Source of the DNA: Sistotremastrum niveocremeum HHB9708
Lineage: Eukaryota > Basidiomycota > Agaricomycetes > Sistotremastrales > Sistotremastraceae
Direction of reading: 5' to 3'
Length of the DNA stretch: 64,000 nucleotides
Assembly (NCBI GenBank): GCA_001630475.1
Contig: KV419400.1
Coordinates: forward strand, 248,940 to 312,939
Below the pieces are notes generated by a model. The model had not been told where the DNA came from. It saw only the letters and a list, made by a program, of their open reading frames with translations, and made no database searches. The position numbers were made by a program, and so were the translations under genes. This document shows positions 31,346-42,615 of this stretch, in pieces; within the stretch, counting starts at the first letter, position 1; the number at the start of each line of letters is the position of its first letter.

Positions 31346-34269
31346 AGACACCGACGTCCCATGTTCCCCGCCACCCTTTTCTTGGCCGTGCGTATCGGAT
31401 CTGTCTTCGGATCCCAAAAGCGGAGCTACGACCCCATCTCCGAATCTCAGCTATGCTTCTCACCCCTCTTCGCAAAGATCCGCGCCGTACCACTCCCTCG
31501 GTTCGACAGACCTATATGGAGGAACCCCATGACACCAACTTACAAAGCTCGCGCTTCGCGACGATTATCGCGTCAGGCTCGAGACCGTCACATCTTGAGA
31601 CTCGAGCATCTTGCCCGATTCAGTCTCTCGTATCTCGCCCTGTCTTTGGTTAGATGGTTGCATCACTTGCGCGCAAGCAACCCTATCAGCGCATTTGATC
31701 GACTCGTCGTATAACACAGGGGGTTGCCTCTTCTCGCTTCTTGTTCTCATGTACACTGCGCCCATGCATCGTTGTAATACTGACTCCTCTGATATCTTGC
31801 ATTGATTCATTGTACTGTATCCCGCACTCCTATTATTGTAATCATCATATACTTGCATGTTCCTCTCTCAATGTTCGATTGATCAGTCTCGTTAAGTCAC
31901 TGCATCAATTTTGTTGATCACCAGGATCAATGATCAAACGACGTCTGTTGTCGTGAGGTTTCACTCTGATACGACTGTTGCGCACTGGGAAACTAGGAGC
32001 AACAGTGAACGGAATTCCCATCGTAGGTCTTGCAATCACTCGATAGAAACGGTGCAAAGATTCGCCGAAGCAGAGCTAACGCTAACTGCAGATTAGGGCA
32101 AAAATCGAGAGGTACTTTCGAAAATTCTGGAAGCTTAAATGAATTCAGTAGAATGCAAGATTCGAGATTAGAACAATGGCGTAGGCCGCGGGTCGATCGC
32201 TTCCGACATCTACCCTAGATAAACATCGCGCGGCAAGTGTATTGCTATCGAAGAAAGCTTGCCTGCGGAGTGCCCTACCCGAAGCCACAATCAATTGTGC
32301 ACGATCACCTGCCAGGCCCCGCAATATGCAGGATCGCCCTTTGGTCCTGTTGCTACAGTCAGAGCCGATTATACAGTCGCATGGAAAACGAGCTCACGCG
32401 ACCGAGTCCTCCGGCCCCCCTGGGGAGTAGCTCCTCTCACTTCGAATATATCTTCAGGAGCGCGCTAGGAGCCCATGATCCGTCATGTAGAGAAATTTCT
32501 CAGGTCTGCTTCGTCAGCCTGGTGTAGCCAGTGGGCCATTGTGCCGTTATTGTGGTGTGAGGCACAGGAGATCAACAGCACCGGATTATTGTTGCATTTT
32601 GACACAGGACTCAGGTTCCACAATAGCGCCCCCTGTCGTCCAATGACATGAGGTCATGCCGCTTCCGAGAACTTCTGCGATCGTATTTTACGGGCCTGAA
32701 CGCTTGAAAGCCCCCGTGCCGATTTAGCGAAGCTGGTCAAGAGAGCCTACAATCGTTTATCCAGAACTTCAGAGGAATGCATTGAATAGAGTGAAGGAAA
32801 GACCCGGGATAATACAGTCTATTTGCGCTTAATTGCGAACGTTGCGTTTAAACTGTGAGGCCGAGCAGAGTATATCATCGCCAGAGCAGTTTCGTGATCT
32901 TCGGCGGAGGAAAGCACGATATCACGAAGCAGAGAATGGAGCGACCAATCGAGGGAGCGCAACGGCCTGTGTCGACTTTACACGGAAGGAAAGATCGAGG
33001 GTGGAGACATAAACATGCTGAGCTGGACGTATTGGGAATGACGTTCAGACCCATCGTGCGGAGGACGAAGCTCACATACCAACTTCCAATGAGCTTCGAG
33101 AGTGAATGGTGCAATCCGTCTTCTGAAGTCGAGGGGCAATGATGCATTTGCCTCAATAAGAAATCACGCACGAGCGCGGATAATTATGGTGGGAGAATAT
33201 AGGCCAACTTCCCACTCTGACGAGCAAGAACATCCCATGATAGCGGGAAGAACCACTCGAAAGTCTCTTCTCGGTGAGAGCGTCACTTCGAAGCTTGAAG
33301 GGGCGATCCCGCATGCAGGGGAGAAGAAAAATGTGCGACTGTCTTTCCTTTTAGCAGTGATAACGTGACGCAGTGAGGATTGGGATAGGAAGGTACTCAC
33401 CCAGTCAACGGATCAGTTCACAGGCACTGACAGGATGAAGTCTAGATTAATGAATTGAACTTCAGGGCCAACAGTAACCCTTGAATACACGCTCGAGCAT
33501 CTCGAAACTGAACCTGGCAATGATAACGGTCAGATGATCAGATTTTCGGGTGTTGGAGGTCGTAATCAGCCCTATGATCCGATAGCCTGCGTTCTTCAGC
33601 AATTCATTCAGAGATTGTTCTTGCTCGGATGAGTCGAGGTTATCTGCCGAGCCATCATAGAAGACCAGCGTCCGGTAGACTGCCCGAAGACGAAGTACGG
33701 TTCACTGTGAAATAGTCTTCATCTATAGCTGCAAGACCTATTGCATGAGACTCGGCCTCGGCAGCCCACGGGCTGGCAGGAAGACATCTTGTGCAGACCA
33801 GACCGAAACCAGAGTGACACCTTGCCAATTGGAGATAGAACCGGCCACCATACTCTCTAAGTAGTACGAGAGTAGGCGTGCTAAGGCTTATGAAGCTCAA
33901 GAGACCCACTGGGCCAAGAATGTATGGTTGGATTGACTTTGAGCGTCAAGAATCGTGAGTGATCATGGTCAGCCGACTTGTCATGATCATGGAGCAACAA
34001 ATCAGAATACGGTTTAGTATGTCTGTAACATCCTCCATGAGGCGAGCCAAGGTCATAAGTTTCCATTCTCAAATATATAAAAATCAAACAGCTTACGAAA
34101 TGGATGTGCTCGTGCCCAGTGAAGAGATCAAAGACAGAGTGATCGCAGGCTCATGAATTGAACTTGCAGTGAAGCGCCAGCAATCCGGAATCCGCTCCGA
34201 TTATCACTTCAGATATACTGACGGCCTGCAACGTAGCAGCGTTAAGACATCTGTGGCATGCCATAAGAG
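31346..34269. other. 2.9-kb intergenic stretch
   Basis: No supported gene. Three overlapping frames of 64-117 codons lie just after the acyltransferase-like gene (31338-31714) and could be its decayed 3' half, though I could not align them to a family. The rest (31860-34269) shows short frames only. No terminal repeats or RNA genes were recognised. Confidence 0.45.
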
Positions 34270-35620
34270 ATGTGCAAGATCTCGCGGAGGGCTACACCGC
34301 TTCACTTATTTAGGAAACCTCTGGGGTCTATTAACTTACGACACCAATCGTCGACCTCCAATGGGATCGGTTTAGAATTCGGTCAAGGTCCAAGACGGAC
34401 GATTAAAAACTTTTCGTGGCAATGGCTACGGGACTCTTGTCAATGTCCTCGATGCGTTCATCCTTCCACCAGACAAAAACTTCACAAGTCTAGCGACTTC
34501 AACGCTAAGATCGAGCCCATTTCAAAGGACCGCCGACTCTACGAACTGTCTGCCACAGATCTGAAAGTCGTCTGGCCATCGTCAGATGCTTCATCCCCTC
34601 CTCACGAGTCCTCCTACCCACTCTCATGGCTGCATGAGCACAGCACGTTCTCAAAGACGCCAGGGTACCGCATGCTTCCCAGCCCTAAATCATGGGATAA
34701 GGCGAAACTATCGTCCAGCCCTGGCCTGTGGGTTCCATACTCCCAGCTGAGATCGAGTCAGGAGATCGCTCTGAGCTCTCTAGAACACCTGCTTGTGTAT
34801 GGGATTCTTTTCATTTCGGGCGTTCCCAATTCCGAGACGGCCGATGCAACCTGCGAGCTCAGACGACTTGCGCAGGTGTTTGGCAACCTCAGGCATACTT
34901 TCTACGGAGATACGTGGGACGTCAAAAGCGTCAAAGAGAGCCGTAATATTGCCTATACTAATCTCAACCTAGACTTCCATGCCGATTTACTGTAAGCACT
35001 CATTGTCTTCCATTTCGCAGTACACTGCATTTGTCTGACATATTTGTATCTCCAGTTATTTTCATGACCCTCCGAAATATCAAATGCTTCACTCTCTACG
35101 AAATCGCGTGAAGGGAGGCCTCTCGGCTTTTGTCGACGGCTTTCATGCATCCCATCGCTTACGCGAAAGCTCTCCCGACATGTTCGCCACATTGACGACC
35201 ACTCCTGTTCACTTCCACTACGACAACGATGGTCACTATCATTACAACTGCCACCCCACCATAGAACTAGAACAGGACGAGGTGCGACAGATCAATTACT
35301 CGCCGCCTTTCCAAGCCCCACTTATGCCGAATACCCCTGTCAAATTTTACGACGCGTTGCGTCGATTCTCGGATCTACTATCGGACGACTCCGTCATCTT
35401 TAAACGCAAGATGAGCGAAGGAGAGGCCGTTATTTTTGACAACCGTCGGGTTCTTCATGCGAGGACGTCGTATGAAGAGATCCAGGATGAAACGTCGACC
35501 GAGGCGAGCCGATGGCTCAAAGGATGCTACGTGGAGGGTGACGCTGTATGGGATCGATACCGTATACTCAATCGTGAGTGTCATTATCCCGATGACTATA
35601 CCGATCTCATAAATGCCTGA
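34270..35620 (+). CDS. Gamma-butyrobetaine dioxygenase-like TauD/TfdA oxygenase
   Basis: This is a 2-oxoglutarate and Fe(II)-dependent hydroxylase. The closest match by pattern is gamma-butyrobetaine dioxygenase, the last step of carnitine synthesis; trimethyllysine dioxygenase is the alternative. Two exons (34270-34991, 35056-35620) give 428 residues. The start is basic and Ser-rich (MCKISRRATPLHLFRKPLG), consistent with mitochondrial import. The N-terminal zinc-type domain reads WLRDSCQCPRCVHPSTRQK. The iron site is DFHADLLYF (HxD) spanning the intron, with the distal His in 'RVLHARTSY'; the Arg for 2-oxoglutarate is probably in 'SRWLKGCYVEGD'. It ends DLINA with TGA 35618-35620. All key residues are present, so it should be active. 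Confidence 0.88.
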
Positions 35621-36507
35621 GCAGGGCGCTTGAATTCAGACGCCGGCGAGCGTGTCTTGGAGGGATGATGCACTCCGACTCCTAAACGACAGTCGTATTA
35701 TCGTCCGCAATACAGACAACAGATCAGTCTCCCTCGAGTTCATGATGCCCTGGGCTATCGTCAAAAGGAAAACGGGCGTCCGCCCCTCGACGGAACGACG
35801 CAGTTATGAACATACCAACGGATGAAAGCTCGAGTTCGCTCTGGGTCTCGTCGCCATTACCCAAAGCAGCCGATCGCACACAAGTGATATTCGGCACGGA
35901 CCTTTATTCAACTATTCATCGATGACCTTGGCAATGACTCTACGGATGCGCACTCATTCTTTGAGTCATCAGGACCGATCCGCGGCATATTACATATGAC
36001 GACTACTCTATGAATTGGTCGCATTCGGCATAACCAGCGTAACCAAAAATTCGAATGGCACTTCGTGAATTTTCGCTTCTTTGCGTCACGCCATTCGGGA
36101 AGCTCTGGCAGTCCGAATTAATTCAGCTTGCATGCTTCCGCCTCATTTTGCACCACGGTCACCGTACCTATGGAGGTGCTGAGAGAGATACTGCTTCACT
36201 CGCATCATGACGTCTGGCATTGCCCACTTATGAATCGCGCCGGTACCCTGAATGAGATAAGATAAGATCGATAAGATCTTACGCTTTACGATCGGCGACA
36301 GTGCTATGAAAGTACGCACTCACAAATGATATTAGTCTAGTCTAGTCACTACTAGTAGCCCGGAATCTACTAGCATATATATGCTCTTTTGCTCGATAAT
36401 GAAAGAGTGTCGGGTCTCGGGAGTTTGCGTCCAGCTTCACCTTGTTCATTCACCCATACCTATACTGTACATCTCGTTCTTTAATCAACCGTCATTCTTA
36501 CATCACT
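35621..36507. promoter_or_regulatory. Promoter region of the gene at 36508, with GATA repeats and TATA-like palindrome
   Basis: The 887 bp hold the 3' flank of the oxygenase gene and the promoter of the next. Around 36249-36280 there are several GATAAG motifs in close spacing, the kind of site bound by fungal GATA factors. At about 36373-36384 a palindromic gcatatatatgc lies 125 bp before the ATG and is a plausible TATA element. A CTAGT-rich stretch (36335-36372) separates the two. Confidence 0.5.
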
Positions 36508-37430
36508 ATGCCTACTTCTTCTGAAGCTTTAATCAAGAAGCGAAAGGTACAAGCATAGCAGCGATCGTGGCGGTGTTACTAACAATTGGCTGAACAGGGT
36601 CAGGAAACCACGAAAGCGAGCGCGCCATCCCGAACCAGGAGTCGAACTAATGGGACGGGCGTACCAGAGCCTTCTTATCTAGCTCCACGTGTCTTCGCAC
36701 CTCCTCTAACGAGAACGCGGAAAGCACTGGCACAAGTCAAACCGGTCGTCCATACCACCCACGTCCCCAGCGTTGTTGGGCTCACTGTCACCGAGACAAG
36801 ACCACACGAGCATGTGGAAAACCACGGGCCCCCTCAGAAGGTAAGTTGCCATTGATGTGCTCGCTCTTACGGACTCCATCTCATGACATGTGTAGCGCCT
36901 GAAGAAATCCCCCCCTCCAACAGCCCCTCCAACCCCTCCAGCGCCCCTCCACTTCTCACATACAGATGAATGGGATGTGCTACGTACCTGTGATTTTGAA
37001 TTCACATCGTGCTTGGATCCCGGCATGAAGTACATCCCCGGTGCTGCCTGCGCAACGGATCATTGTCTGTATGCGCCTCTGAGGCTCGCTGAAGCTGGAC
37101 CAGCAGAATTTATGAAGACGATGATGGCTGAACCAGCTCGCCTGGAGACACCGAGGGTGGCAATGGGTGTCACGCCCTCCGTCATGAACGCACCTATTCG
37201 GAAGAAAAGGACTGGCATGGAGGCGGATTTGATAGGCCAGGATGATTTTAGTCCCTTGGGACAAAAGCACAAGGACTCTCGATACGGGGCACGGTACGCC
37301 ATCCCTGAGGTTGAGGACTTGAGTACCATAAATCCTTTTATTGTAAGCTTACACCCTGTTTTAAGTCAAATGATGGCATAAAGCTGACATTACTGTATCG
37401 CAGCCCGTATTCAACCTGGCTCGTACATAG
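36508..37430 (+). CDS. Hypothetical protein, basic/Pro-rich N-terminus
   Basis: I do not recognise the family. Four exons (36508-36546, 36598-36840, 36896-37342, 37404-37430), all in phase 0, give 251 residues. The start MPTSSEALIKKRKGQETTK contains a likely nuclear signal (KKRK, with RTRSRTNG after it). A Pro-rich linker (SPPPTAPPTPPAPL) leads to a more ordered part with 'DEWDVLRTCDFEFTSCLDPGMKY' (spanning three Cys with the next 'ACATDHC'), then KKRTGMEADLIGQDDFSPLG. The last exon adds PVFNLART. The regular phase-0 introns and good splice sites support a real gene. It is divergent in style from its neighbours and convergent with the F-box gene at 37760. A nuclear role is inference only. Confidence 0.65.
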
Positions 37431-37759
37431 TTTTTCCTGGCACTGGGGATCGTACGGTCATCCTTTTTGCGTCTGTGGGTACTTTGCCATTCCCGTTTCT
37501 GGTCGCTCGATCCCTCTCGTTGCTCAAATCTGTGATAGCTTTCTGCATATAGTAGCTTCATTCATTTATTATCTACTCTCTTTAAGCTGTTCCTCCATGT
37601 ACTGTTTTCATTGCTTTCATGCTTTCCCTATTACACCTCGATTTCTCCTATCCAGCCTGCTGCCTGAATACAACACATGATGTTTGATTCTGTGTAAGTG
37701 ACGCCGTGCGATAAGATTACGTTTCGAAAGAAGAAGAGGACCGTGTTTTCTTGAACATG

Positions 37760-39193
37760 TCATCGTTGCAATTCGAGACGCAGCACAACATTGCGTTTAT
37801 GCTCGAGCTCACGAAGGTCGTCGACGGGGACCCGGCTTCCCGGCATGATGTACTTGATATCGACCGCGTGGAGACTAGGTAAACCGTCCACCAGGAGAGC
37901 ATAGGCAGCCCGGCCCACATACCCCGCAAGCTCGACCGTTTCGATTTGCGGATACGCAATGAAGACGTCCTTGAAAACCATGTATTGGTCCAAAGCCACC
38001 AGAGCAGGCTCGTTGCTTGCCCGGAATCGAGTGTGGTCAATCTTGTTGAGGATGGCGACATGAGGAGGTGCCATGGTCAATAGTACGGAGGAAATCGAAG
38101 CGATCATATTGACAACGGCGTTATGAATCTGGAATCTTGGAAGAGATTGCAATTTGTGTACATCGTGCCAGTCAGTAGTCTGGCGGATGCTTGGAGTGCC
38201 GTTCGTCTCGATGATGAGTGAATTCGGATACAGTTCCACAGACAGACGAGTCGGACTGACGAGGAGTCCATTCGCGGGGGCCAAATGCTCCGCTAATACT
38301 GTCGGAAGAAATGGCAAGAGTGCGACTGACTCATGAATAGCGAGTGCAACAAGAGCGGGTAGCTTGATCGTCGACATCAAACGGCGCACCGAGACAGACT
38401 TCATGTTCTTTACGTCGAAGTGATGACAAGAGGGAAAGACTACTGTATGTGGCTCCTGGGGGGAAGGCACATCGGTGGCATTCCCAGTCCCGATCAAAGT
38501 TATGTTTTTGAGGTGAGGGGTTCGCTGAAGGACGGAAAGACTTCTTCGGCAATTGGTCTGACAGACTCTTAGGGTCAATGTCGAGAGAGCGAGAAATGGT
38601 GAGACGTCCCATGTCCTGCAGGTATCGAGGTATGCTGTTTCGAGTTTCGGAGCGGTGCTTGAGAAGAGGTCCCAGGAGACTGGAATCTGGTAAAGGCGGA
38701 GTCGAAAGGACTGCAGGTTGGGAGCAGGCGCCTCCAGGGCTTCAGAAAGGGCTTCGGCATCGTCTGCGCTTCGTATGTGTAGATCCATGTGCGTGAAAGT
38801 TCCCATGTTTGTTTGCAAGAAGAAGGCCCAGTTTTGGATGTTTATGTCTGCTGTGGCCGCGTCGACGGATTGGTAGGTATCCAGGTAAAGGCAGATGTTC
38901 GACCGTTTGGCACGCTCAAAGTATTCCGTGACAGCTGAATAGGGCCACTGAAGGTATATGGTGCTCCATATCTCCGCGTTGGCAAGCGCGACGGCACGAG
39001 TTTGTCTGTTACTGAACGAATCGAAATGGTATCAGTGAAGCACGAATGTCGAGGGGGGCTATGAGCCTTACATCAAAGCTAGCCGAGCTGTGTATTTCAA
39101 TCTCTTCTTAGGCCCTTGCATGACGTCTATATCTAGAAGAGCGTCTTTGAGTATGCGGCTCAGAAGTTCGACGGGAATAGCGCTGAGAGGCAT
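37760..39193 (-). CDS. F-box protein with leucine-rich-like C-terminal domain, copy A
   Basis: This is a likely substrate receptor of an SCF ubiquitin ligase. The ATG at 39191-39193 is followed by MPLSAIPVELLSRILKDALL, a short F-box; an in-frame TGA lies just upstream. A 60-bp intron (39012-39071) joins LALI to NRQTRAVALANAEIWSTIY, the end of the F-box and the usual link. The rest forms irregular leucine-rich repeats (for example 'LSTLTLRVCQTN', 'HLKNITLIGTGN', 'QIETVELAGYVG'). The stop is at 37760-37762, after VLRLELQR, giving 457 residues. Such F-box genes are expanded in agaricomycetes and vary fast; the substrate is unknown. No sign of decay. Confidence 0.8.
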
Positions 39194-40366
39194 TTGCAGA
39201 ACCGTAAATTTGAGACAGTGGCGGGTTCGTCAGGAGAAAGGTATGAGATGCGTTGTTGGTTTGAGTGTCGTCTACCTAACACCAAAGATGCTGGACGGGC
39301 AACCAGTCTTGGAAATGACTGAAGCTGTGCCACGGTCTTGCACTGGTTCAACTGGTTGATGCCTGAAGAACGGAGCGGACATCGGATCATACTCATGTTT
39401 CTGGCCGATATTATTACAGTAATAATCCTGCCGCAAAGACTTCACTCAGACTACTAATACTGACCACCAATATAGGATCAGCAAAGGTGTGAAGTTACAA
39501 TGTTGTGGCGAAATCAAGATGAGTTGAAATCGTTTCACATCATAGCTTGTCGCAACATGTCCGTCGCAAAAAAAAATGTCCTGTACTGTATTCAAGTTGT
39601 AATCATAGACTACCGTTTTGCCATTTGCTACGACCGCCACCGTGACCGTGCTGAGTCGCGACATTTATCAGGATGCTCATTGGAGATGCGACTGTCTGTG
39701 CGCTGTGTGCTCTGTTACCTGCGAACAAACAGTCAGGCTTGTGTCAGCAGTTTTCTGGCAGTTGATTAGAGATTTAACATTGTACTTACCTGCAGTGAGG
39801 ACTCGGACTTCCGAAGAAATTCCGTCGCATTCATGGACGCGGATCTCATGGACTGCGATACGGCATCAAAGACTGATCCGCTCACGAGACTGAATTTATA
39901 CCTGAGACATCAGAGGCTTCGGTTACAGTGTCAGTGATAGCTGTCCTACGACGCTTTCAGGATGAGGGGCGTCGGAGAGCGCTGGATGATCGGGTGGTCC
40001 GGAGAAGAAGGCACAAGGGTTGAAAACTGTATCTGGGGACAGACTGAGAGTTATACAAAAGCAAAAGGAGACAAAGTACCTTCTGTGTATGAGAAGGCGT
40101 GCGTCAAAGGGAGAACATATCAACCAGTCTCAGTCTGATACCTGTGGCATCCAAAGGGTTTCTGGGTCAAGACGGTGCTCCGAGAAGCATGGAATGAGTC
40201 GCGCTGATCTGGTCGCATTTTCCTCAGCGAAGGTCGGAAGGTCGTTATCCGCGATAGCGGAAGACCATGACGCGAACAAGGCCGACTTGAGACAGCAATG
40301 TCATGGCGGGCAGCCTTGCGGTCAGAGATCAAACTCTACCGCGAAATCTTGAAGACGGCCGTGATT
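39194..40366. other. Intergenic stretch before the large inverted repeat
   Basis: About 1.17 kb without a supported gene; includes the promoter of the F-box gene at its left end. Frames of up to 110 codons are overlapped by frames on the other strand and show no family features. Confidence 0.45.
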
Positions 40367-41052
40367 CTGGCGGCTGCTGGCATGATGAGCGGGATGATGT
40401 GGATGGACTAATCAGAGCTCACCATCCTCGTTCGAGGATCGACTTGAATACGCAGAGACGGCGCAAAGGGCGCGAAGGAGTGAACTGAGAGAGAGCAGAG
40501 TCCCTCCCTCAGGAGAGTCCCGAGACGAACGAGGCAGTGGGCCCGGGCCCAACCTCGCTCGTGACTCGACATCTTGCAGCTCGGTGCCTACGGCACGTCG
40601 CAATCGAACCTGGCCTCCGATTAAGCTCTCCAACTAGTCGCAGACCGCAAAAGCCGCAGGCGCGAAATGCTGCATCTTGTGTCCTGGTAAATCACCAGTA
40701 GCGTAAGTGGATTCTGTCCGAAGACGATGAGCCCTCCTCAGCACCCGGAGGCCTGAGGAGGTGGGAGACGAAGTGGGAATGGGGATTTCCGACAGTGCAT
40801 CCGTTATGTTATAGGCATCTGGCTTGTTGTTTCTTCTCACGACCTGATGACTGCGCTGCTTAGTCTGTGTTGTCATCTGCTGAGTGATGTGGTCCAGCTT
40901 CAAGAGGAGCAGAGCGAGGTTGACAGTCAGCACAAAGGTCGTATAGCAATTTAGTCGAGTAAGCCCATTCTTGGAGAACAATACACAGAGACAGGTTTTC
41001 GGACAGTTCACAGCTATAGAAAGCCGTTGCCATGTTTCCATAATCAATTCAT
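40367..41052 (+). repeat. Left arm of large inverted repeat (686 bp)
   Basis: This arm is the reverse complement of 41254-41936 across its whole length. In the inner 408 bp both arms encode the same 135-residue frame with no amino acid difference. Towards the outer end differences accumulate, including a 3-bp indel and several substitutions (40377-40440). No target duplication is seen outside the arms. Confidence 0.93.
40634..41041 (-). other. Open frame in left arm, identical to that in the right arm (doubtful gene)
   Basis: The frame METWQRLSIAVNCPK... to ...AAFAVCD is 135 residues and has a hydrophobic segment (TTFVLTVNLALLLL) and a Thr/Ser/Pro-rich second half. An upstream extension to 41197 would read into the low-complexity spacer and is not credible. 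I recognise no family. It is listed because the same protein is encoded in inverted orientation at 41265-41672; whether it is expressed is unknown. Confidence 0.3.
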
Positions 41053-41253
41053 AAACAAGCAAGAACAGCAACAAAACAGAACAAGCAAGCGCGCAGCAAC
41101 GGCTGGAGCGGTACCACAAACAAAACCAGACGACTGAGCCCAAAGAGGCAAAAGAACAAACTGACCGAAAAAGCCGAAACCCCCCCGTCAACCACAACTA
41201 AAACACCCACCAAAAAAAAAACCGAACACTGTGAAGGACAGGCTAAATCCATG
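41053..41253. other. T-depleted spacer of the inverted repeat
   Basis: The 201-bp centre is rich in A, C and G but contains only about seven T in its first 178 bases, with runs of C (41180-41187) and A (41212-41221). This would form the loop of a hairpin transcript. The composition is unlike anything else in the window. Confidence 0.85.
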
Positions 41254-41936
41254 ATGAATTGATTATGGAAACATGGCAACGGCTTTCTATAGCTGTGAAC
41301 TGTCCGAAAACCTGTCTCTGTGTATTGTTCTCCAAGAATGGGCTTACTCGACTAAATTGCTATACGACCTTTGTGCTGACTGTCAACCTCGCTCTGCTCC
41401 TCTTGAAGCTGGACCACATCACTCAGCAGATGACAACACAGACTAAGCAGCGCAGTCATCAGGTCGTGAGAAGAAACAACAAGCCAGATGCCTATAACAT
41501 AACGGATGCACTGTCGGAAATCCCCATTCCCACTTCGTCTCCCACCTCCTCAGGCCTCCGGGTGCTGAGGAGGGCTCATCGTCTTCGGACAGAATCCACT
41601 TACGCTACTGGTGATTTACCAGGACACAAGATGCAGCATTTCGCGCCTGCGGCTTTTGCGGTCTGCGACTAGTTGGAGAGCTTAATCGGAGGCCAGGTTC
41701 GATTGCGACGTGCCGTAGGCACCGAGCTGCAAGATGTCGAGTCACGAGCGAGGTTGGGCCCGGGCCCACTGCCTCGTTCGTCTCGGGACTCTCCTGAGGG
41801 AGGGACTCTGCTCTCTCTCAGTTCACTTCTTCGCGCCCTTTGCGCCGTCTCTGCGTCTTCAAGTCGATCCTCAAACGAGGATGGTGAGCTCCGATTAATC
41901 CACCCATATCATCCCGCTCATCATGTCAGCCGCCAG
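41254..41936 (-). repeat. Right arm of large inverted repeat (683 bp)
   Basis: Reverse complement of 40367-41052. Almost identical near the spacer and less so near 41870-41936, where it lacks three bases relative to the left arm. Confidence 0.93.
41265..41672 (+). other. Open frame in right arm, same protein as in left arm (doubtful gene)
   Basis: This is the mirror copy of the 135-residue frame at 40634-41041, starting at ATG 41265 and ending TAG at 41672. Both copies have the same sequence at the amino acid level. A hydrophobic stretch and a basic patch (KQRSHQVVRR) are visible, but there is no recognised domain. It could be a captured gene fragment carried in the repeat. Confidence 0.3.
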
Positions 41937-42615
41937 CAGCACTTTTGATATAGTCCTGCCTAACAACTATTGTCAAGATCTCTCTCTCTCATCGCAAGGC
42001 GGCCCGCCTCATCTGCGGCGTGATCGTCCACCATCACGGATAACGATTTTTCAACCTCGCCAAAGAAATGCAATCAGGTCCGCGTGACTCATTTCATGCT
42101 TCTCTGAGCACTGTCTCAATCCTAGAAACGGTCCAGATGCGAACATGGTGTTCAATATGATGTTCAATGCTGTACAAAGTGTGTTCTATAAGTGGACGCT
42201 CAGTGTGAGCTGTTTCTTACACCATCGTTGCAAAGCACTATGACTCAGATTGGCTTTGATTTGCCTGTTCTGAATTTCTCTGCCCTCTCCTTGGAGTGAT
42301 TTCGACGAGTTTGTTGAGAAGATGGCTGCGCTCCACAGCGCTGATCGCAGCGCAAGCTCGAGACACTCCACGATTGACGCCATCAATTCGAACGGCGTGT
42401 GGACCGACAGCCTATCAACGATGAGCAAAGCGGACTGATCATAGTATCTATTACTCTGATGGTTCAGACCTCGCATTCCCCGTATTTGAATGGTTCTTTA
42501 TCATCACATGCGACTCGAGTGAGACAGTCTATAGCGCCGACATATTGAACAAAGACGTCTATTTATAGACTGTGATCGAAAAGTAGAAAGAAATGAAGCG
42601 AATTTCCGAACAGTG
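41937..42615. other. Spacer right of the inverted repeat
   Basis: About 680 bp with no supported gene. It contains the 3' flank of the minus-strand gene ending at 42616. Confidence 0.45.

Noticed and set aside
31338-31714. Overlapping frames of 64-117 codons after the acyltransferase-like gene
   Set aside because: None could be matched to the expected second half of the enzyme; kept only as a possible decayed remnant.
40634-41197. 187-codon minus-strand frame starting in the palindrome spacer
   Set aside because: The extra 52 residues come from T-rich complement of the low-complexity spacer; only the 135-residue part shared by both arms has any meaning.
41660-41720. tRNA-like A and B box (tagttggagag, ggttcgattgc) in the inverted repeat arms, suggesting a SINE
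   Set aside because: The boxes are too close together and no acceptor stem or cloverleaf can be drawn; a chance likeness is more likely.
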